Shown here: in pieces, positions 60,050-64,000 of the stretch
How the letters are laid out: each line of letters begins with the position of its first letter
Position numbering within the stretch: the stretch's first letter is position 1
NCBI RefSeq assembly: GCF_003351405.1
Contig: NZ_CP031240.1
Span: 868,001 to 932,000 of the forward strand
Origin: Haemophilus haemolyticus
Lineage (GTDB): Bacteria > Pseudomonadota > Gammaproteobacteria > Enterobacterales > Pasteurellaceae
Length of the DNA: 64,000 nucleotides
Reading direction: 5' to 3'
Made by a program: the position numbers and the translations under genes
The notes under the pieces: generated by a model
Databases searched by the model: none
Told to the model about the DNA's origin: nothing
The model's input: the letters and a program-made list of their open reading frames with translations, nothing else

Positions 60050-61129
60050 ATGAATTCATTTCAATTAATGGCAAAACCTACTGGCTCAATTTGTAATTTA
60101 GATTGCCAGTATTGCTTTTACTTGGAAAAACCTCATTTAAATCAACGAGCCATGAGTGATGAGGTATTAGAAACCTATATCAAATCTTACATAGAAACAG
60201 CCCCTCAACAACAAGTAACTTTCCTCTGGCAAGGCGGCGAGCCAACCATGGCAAGCCTTGATTTCTATAAAAGAGCGGTCGATTTTCAGCATAAATATGC
60301 TAATGGAAAACAAATAGAAAATTCACTACAAACCAATGGTGTATTACTTAATGCCGATTGGTGCCGTTTTCTACATGATCATAATTTTCTTGTGGGGCTT
60401 TCTATAGATGGCCCAGAACACTTACATGATGCCTATCGTTTAACTAAAAATGGCAAAGGCACATTTCAACAAGTAATAGATGCACTAGATTTACTACATA
60501 ACTATCAAGTGTCTTTTAATACTCTCACAGTAGTGCATAATCTAAATGTTCTACATGGCAAAGAAATCTATCATTTTCTAAAACGAATTGGATCACCATA
60601 TATGCAATTTATTCCACTAATGGGAGATTATAAGCAACAAGCCTCTGCAAAGGATTATGGGCAGTTTCTAATTAATATTTTTGATGAATGGTACGCTAAT
60701 GATGTAGGAAAAATTGGGATTCAGTTTATTGAACAATGGTTTATGGCCTATCTTGGATTACAACCTGGTTTATGTATTTTTCGTGAAACCTGCGGTGATC
60801 AATTAGTTATTGAACAAAATGGGGATATTTATAGTTGCGATCATTATGTTTACCCTGAGTACAAGTTAGGAAACCTCATAGAAACGCCACTAGTAACATT
60901 GGTTGATAACATAAAACAAAAACATTTCGGTTCAGCGAAATCCTTTCTTTCCGAACGATGCAAAAGCTGTAAATTTCGTTTTGCCTGTCATGGAGGTTGC
61001 CCAAAACATCGAACGGTTCAAGGATTTGAAAAACCACATAATCAACTATGTGAAGCCTATTATGCAGCGCTCTCTCATATGGAACCCTATTTGAAAGAAT
61101 TTGCAAAATGCTTTGGTAAAGCAAAATAA
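60050..61129 (+). CDS. Radical SAM/SPASM protein, anaerobic sulfatase-maturase-like
   Basis: 359 residues. Radical SAM motif CNLDCQYC at about residue 15 and SPASM auxiliary-cluster cysteines in CGDQLVIEQNGDIYSCDHYV and CKSCKFRFACHGGCPKHR. The arrangement is that of anSME/AslB enzymes that oxidise Cys or Ser to formylglycine in sulfatases; related SPASM enzymes modify other peptides. No sulfatase or short precursor peptide is encoded next to it, so the target is unknown. AAGGAGG precedes the ATG. Confidence 0.88.
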   Translation: MNSFQLMAKPTGSICNLDCQYCFYLEKPHLNQRAMSDEVLETYIKSYIETAPQQQVTFLWQGGEPTMASLDFYKRAVDFQHKYANGKQIENSLQTNGVLLNADWCRFLHDHNFLVGLSIDGPEHLHDAYRLTKNGKGTFQQVIDALDLLHNYQVSFNTLTVVHNLNVLHGKEIYHFLKRIGSPYMQFIPLMGDYKQQASAKDYGQFLINIFDEWYANDVGKIGIQFIEQWFMAYLGLQPGLCIFRETCGDQLVIEQNGDIYSCDHYVYPEYKLGNLIETPLVTLVDNIKQKHFGSAKSFLSERCKSCKFRFACHGGCPKHRTVQGFEKPHNQLCEAYYAALSHMEPYLKEFAKCFGKAK

Positions 61130-61250
61130 CATTATTCATTTAAAATAAAAATTTTGTTACCAAGTTAACACTTTTAAAACTTGCTTATAGCAGATAAAAA
61201 CAGAAATTTGTATAGTAATCTAAAGTTGTTTATGTAATAAAAGGATATTT

Positions 61251-61847
61251 ATGTCAAGCTCATCACCTTATTTACCTCAAAATTTACACCAATGCATTAT
61301 TTCTGAAAGTAAAACACTAGGGAAAAACAGCTTAATTTATACTCAAGGTGAAAAACCTAAAGAATTTTATTTTTTAAAACGAGGGCTTGTCCGGCTTTAT
61401 CATAGCTTAGAAAATGGTAAAGAAACCTTGATTCGACTTTATCATGCTAACGAGTATTTTGGGTTTAGAACAATCTTTAGTGAAACAACTTATCATTGTA
61501 GTGCAAAGGTATTACTAGAAGCAGATATTATTCGTATATTTCCTGGAAATCACACTACTTTTATTGCAAATAATCCTGATTTTTCCTGCTATCTTATGAA
61601 ACAACTTTCGAATGAATTATATGACGCAGAACACCGAGTAAGTAGTACAGCCTATAAACGAAGCTACGAACGTATAATTGATGCAATTGAAAATTTAACT
61701 GAAAGTTATCCCGATTATCCTTGGACCTACCGAGAAGTAGCTGAATTTTGTGGATGTGAAACAGAAACGGCTATTCGTATTAGTCAAGAATTAAAGAAAC
61801 AAGGAATTCTAGACAAAAATACAAGGCATCTAAGAATCTGCTCTTAA
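61251..61847 (+). CDS. Crp/Fnr-family transcription regulator
   Basis: 198 residues: N-terminal cyclic-nucleotide-like beta barrel (FYFLKRGLVRLYHSLENGKE) and a C-terminal winged helix (TYREVAEFCGCETETAIRIS). The recognition helix RIS-QELKKQG differs from CRP and FNR. There is no N-terminal four-Cys FNR cluster (only one Cys near residue 15), and the usual cAMP-contact Arg-Ser pair is not obvious, so the signal is unknown. It follows the radical SAM gene by 120 bases. Confidence 0.85.
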   Translation: MSSSSPYLPQNLHQCIISESKTLGKNSLIYTQGEKPKEFYFLKRGLVRLYHSLENGKETLIRLYHANEYFGFRTIFSETTYHCSAKVLLEADIIRIFPGNHTTFIANNPDFSCYLMKQLSNELYDAEHRVSSTAYKRSYERIIDAIENLTESYPDYPWTYREVAEFCGCETETAIRISQELKKQGILDKNTRHLRICS

Positions 61848-62037
61848 ATTCAAGATTATGGTTTTGGACTATCCATCCAAATAATATTTTAGTAAGTAAA
61901 GTGCTTTTTACCTACATATAAAATAACAATCCGCACGTAAAACATGCGGTTTTTAGGCTACCATATCAGGGCCTATACTTCACCGGCCCCTCAAGGGGCT
62001 TGTGAGAACTGACAACCGCAGCTAATTATTTCCTTGA
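61848..62037. other. Spacer with the left edge of the IS200-like element
   Basis: No gene. GCCCCTCAAGGGGC at 61986-61999 and ACCCCTTAAAGGGGT at 62040-62054 are short hairpins of the type found at IS200 ends. The regulator's end and the element boundary are somewhere near 61920-61980. Confidence 0.45.
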
Positions 62038-62640
62038 TTACCCCTTAAAGGGGTCAACATGTTCTTTCGTTGATAAATTATCTTGAACCATATCTTCTTT
62101 TTCTTGGTTTCTTATATAATCCTCTACTGCTTTTGTATTTAACCCTACTGTGCTTACAAAAAATCCTTTCGCCCAGAAATGCCTATTTCCATATCTATAT
62201 TTTAAGTTCGCGTGTCTTTCAAAAATTATTAGCGCTGACTTCCCCTTCAGATAGCCCATAAAACCTGATACTGATATTTTAGGTGGGATTTTTAAGAGCA
62301 TATGGATAGGGTCTGGCATTGCATGCGCTTCTATTATCTCCACATTTTTATAGTCACATAACTGCCTCAATATTTGACCTATATCTGCTCTTAACTTTCC
62401 ATAAATTGCTTTTCTTCTGTACTTCGGGATAAATACAATGTGATACTTACCGTTCTATTTTGTGTGTGATAGACTTGAATTGTCACTGGTTTTACTTACC
62501 ATGATAACTCCTATATGTTGAATTATGGTTGTCAGCCTTGTTCATTATATAGCGAGGATTTTTTCTGTTCATCGCTTAAGCTATTTGGCTCCATACGCAT
62601 AGCGTATGGTTTTTGTAGCCAGACTTTCGTCTGGCTATAA
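61965..62640 (-). mobile_element. Decayed IS200/IS605-type element (approximate limits)
   Basis: A single Y1-type transposase reading frame is flanked by small stem-loops: GCCCCTCAAGGGGC on the left and CCATACGCATAGCGTATGG (62592-62610) on the right. No terminal inverted repeats or target duplications, as expected for IS200, which moves as a single strand. The limits are estimates; the transposase is broken by a stop. Confidence 0.55.
62038..62502 (-). pseudogene. tnpA: IS200 transposase TnpA with an amber stop
   Basis: Reading from ATG at 62502 gives MVSKTSDNSSLSHTK, then TAG at 62457-62455 where IS200 proteins have Trp (LSHTKWNCKYHIVF), then NGKYHIVFIPKYRRKAI and the rest of the TnpA core to 62038. 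The HUH-type motif appears as AHAMPDPIHMLLKIP, and the active-site Tyr region as GLNTKAVEDYIRNQE. A single base change of TGG to TAG disabled it; otherwise the frame is intact. Confidence 0.8.
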
Positions 62641-62644
62641 TAAA
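62503..62644. other. Right side of the IS200-like element
   Basis: No gene. CCATACGCATAGCGTATGG (62592-62610) and AGCCAGACTTTCGTCTGGCT (62619-62638) are strong stem-loops; the second may be a terminator for the neighbouring transcript or an IS end structure. Confidence 0.5.
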
Positions 62645-62676
62645 AAAACCTGCTAATCAGCAGGTTTTCTTTTTCT
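62645..62676 (-). terminator. Terminator of rpoH
   Basis: AACCTGCTAATCAGCAGGTT is a perfect stem with a 4-base loop and flanking T-runs on both strands. On the minus strand it follows the rpoH stop. Confidence 0.85.
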
Positions 62677-62683
62677 AAATTAT

Positions 62684-63529
62684 TTAAAAACTCACCGCAC
62701 TTTTTAATTTTTTCAGTGCATTGGTTTCTAATTGACGAATACGTTCAGCAGAGACATTATATTTTGCCGCTAAGTCGTGCAATGTAGCTTTGTTATCGTC
62801 TAACCAACGAGCTTTGATAATATCTTGACTACGCGCATCTAGGCTTTGTAGCGCTGCACCTAATTGCTCGGTTGCTTGGCTTTCAAAGTTTTCATTTTCC
62901 AGCTCTGCAGCGAAATTAGAACTTTTATCTTCCAAATAAAGGGCTGGAGAATAGGTCTCTGTTTCAGCATCATCAGTAGGTAAATCAAAACCTACATCTG
63001 CGCCGCTCATACGTGATTCCATTTCGATCACATCTTCTTTGGATACGCCTAACTCGTTTGCCACAATATCCACTTCGTTTTCATTGAACCAACCTAAACG
63101 CTGTTTAGTTTTTCGTAGGTTGAAAAATAATTTACGTTGAGCCTTCGTGGTTGCGACTTTTACGATACGCCAGTTACGAAGAACATATTCGTGGATCTCT
63201 GCTTTAATCCAATGCACGGCGAATGACACCAAACGTACACCAACTTCAGGGTTAAAACGTTTGACAGCTTTCATTAAGCCGATATTGCCTTCTTGGATTA
63301 AGTCAGCTTGTGGCAGACCATAGCCAGAATAGCCACGCGCAACATGGATCACGAAACGAAGATGCGACAAAATGAGTTTTTTCGCAGCATCTAAATCCTC
63401 GTGATAATACAAACGTTCTGCCAATTCCTTTTCTTCCTCTGCGGTCAGCATCGGATATTCATTTGCCGCACGAATATAACCTTCGATACTGCCTTGAGGA
63501 ACTAACATCATTTGTGTTTCTTTATCCAT
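62684..63529 (-). CDS. rpoH: RNA polymerase heat-shock sigma factor RpoH (sigma-32)
   Basis: 281 residues. Region 1.2 ([20 protein letters not shown]), region 2 with [20 protein letters not shown] and [12 protein letters not shown], the RpoH box [12 protein letters not shown], and region 4 helix-turn-helix [21 protein letters not shown]. It directs transcription of chaperones and proteases; the groESL promoter in this window fits its consensus. Translation is often controlled by mRNA structure near the start, which cannot be evaluated here. Confidence 0.97.
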   Translation of the reverse strand: MDKETQMMLVPQGSIEGYIRAANEYPMLTAEEEKELAERLYYHEDLDAAKKLILSHLRFVIHVARGYSGYGLPQADLIQEGNIGLMKAVKRFNPEVGVRLVSFAVHWIKAEIHEYVLRNWRIVKVATTKAQRKLFFNLRKTKQRLGWFNENEVDIVANELGVSKEDVIEMESRMSGADVGFDLPTDDAETETYSPALYLEDKSSNFAAELENENFESQATEQLGAALQSLDARSQDIIKARWLDDNKATLHDLAAKYNVSAERIRQLETNALKKLKSAVSF

Positions 63530-63666
63530 CGTTTCCCTTCTTTATTTTGGCTTTTGCCAATCAATGAACCTAGTTATAGCACAATAAGCTATCTTATTGA
63601 ACCAATTTGTTAATAAGACAGGTTTTATCAATCAAAAGTTCAATTATTCTAAATAATTCTGATTAA

Positions 63667-63978
63667 TTAGCAAAGTGGAATCAGGGTTAAATTAAGATTT
63701 TCATCAATCACTTTAAATAGTAAATCAATATTCGGATGCTTGCCTGGATTCGCTTTAGCATCTTCAACGTGTTCTGCAAACCATTCAACGCCTTGTTGTG
63801 CGGAAGTGCGGTTTAATTTCCCGTTAAATTTTTCAGCCAATGCATTATAAAGGCGAAGCGAACCTAATTTACCTGGTATAGCTGGAATGTTGTGGATAAT
63901 CGTTTCACCATCCATCACATTTAGACCGGTTAAATGCTCGATTGTGGGTAAGGTTTCTAAAATTTCTTTAAAGCTCAT
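63667..63978 (-). CDS. DUF2322-like conserved protein
   Basis: 103 residues, acidic, no signal or membrane segment. MSFKEILETLPTIEHLTGLN, and the later AEKFNGKLNRTSAQQGVEWF, fit what I recall of DUF2322, small proteins of Haemophilus and Neisseria with unknown function. GTTTATTTCC on the minus-strand end is weak support for a ribosome site (GGAAATAAACC). One uptake signal is inside the gene. Confidence 0.7.
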   Translation of the reverse strand: MSFKEILETLPTIEHLTGLNVMDGETIIHNIPAIPGKLGSLRLYNALAEKFNGKLNRTSAQQGVEWFAEHVEDAKANPGKHPNIDLLFKVIDENLNLTLIPLC

Positions 63979-64000
63979 GGTTTATTTCCTTAATCTATAT

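Noticed and set aside
61965-62640. Intact IS200 element
   Set aside because: The transposase has an in-frame stop and the limits of the element cannot be fixed.

Overview
The window looks like a chromosomal segment of a Haemophilus species of the H. influenzae / H. haemolyticus group. The 9-mer AAGTGCGGT (Hin-type DNA uptake signal sequence) and its complement occur all through genes and spacers. The DNA is AT-rich, the housekeeping proteins are typical Pasteurellaceae proteins, and several regulatory sites match Haemophilus CRP-N and CRP-S sites. From memory, the order of conserved blocks is not that of strain Rd KW20, so this is probably another strain or a sister species.

Layout. 1-4.8 kb: end of aphA, secB with a rhodanese-like membrane protein, ansB, and a MerP-like / MerT-like / transglutaminase-like set. 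5.0-8.7 kb: full-length cobalamin-dependent methionine synthase metH. 8.8-10.3 kb: a very AT-rich two-gene insert that I read as a Kiwa anti-phage system (KwaA membrane protein, KwaB DUF4868-like). 10.3-12.5 kb: palindromic repeats, a DUF4143-type ATPase with direct repeats at its start, and a small lipoprotein. 12.6-17.1 kb: a BtuB/BtuF/BtuC/BtuD-like uptake system that fits the B12 demand of metH. 17.3-23.7 kb: glyQ and glyS, separated by a glutaredoxin-like protein, a lipoprotein, a membrane protein, a histidine acid phosphatase and a DUF3825-like accessory gene. 23.8-25.1 kb: a glycosyltransferase family 25 gene switched by 16 AACA repeats, tRNA-Ile(CAU), and an apparent integrase stub.

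25.4-30.5 kb: MFS transporter, then the LPS inner-core genes hldD, waaF and waaC with an EamA transporter. 30.6-36.2 kb: thioredoxin-like protein, deoC, competence gene comM with a CRP-S site, ysxC, a DUF535 protein and transaldolase. 36.3-44.1 kb: aspA and a urease cluster (ureABC, a GST-like gene, ureEFG, then ureD behind an opposite-strand DUF805 gene). 44.2-59.1 kb: groES-groEL behind a heat-shock-type promoter, a UPF0149 protein, pepP, uspA, alaS, csrA, galU, argH, hslO, pckA, frr, dxr. 59.1-61.8 kb: a TSUP permease divergent from a radical SAM/SPASM protein and a Crp/Fnr-type regulator. 61.9-64.0 kb: a decayed IS200-type element, rpoH (sigma-32) and a DUF2322-like gene.

How it fits together. 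Central metabolism and stress genes (ansB, aspA, uspA, pckA) carry CRP-like sites, comM carries the competence variant, and rpoH plus groESL represent the heat-shock response. Accessory material sits in spacers between core genes: Kiwa after metH, the DUF3825 gene before glyS, the phase-variable glycosyltransferase after glyS, and the integrase stub after the tRNA. All functional statements are from reading the sequence; no database search was run.
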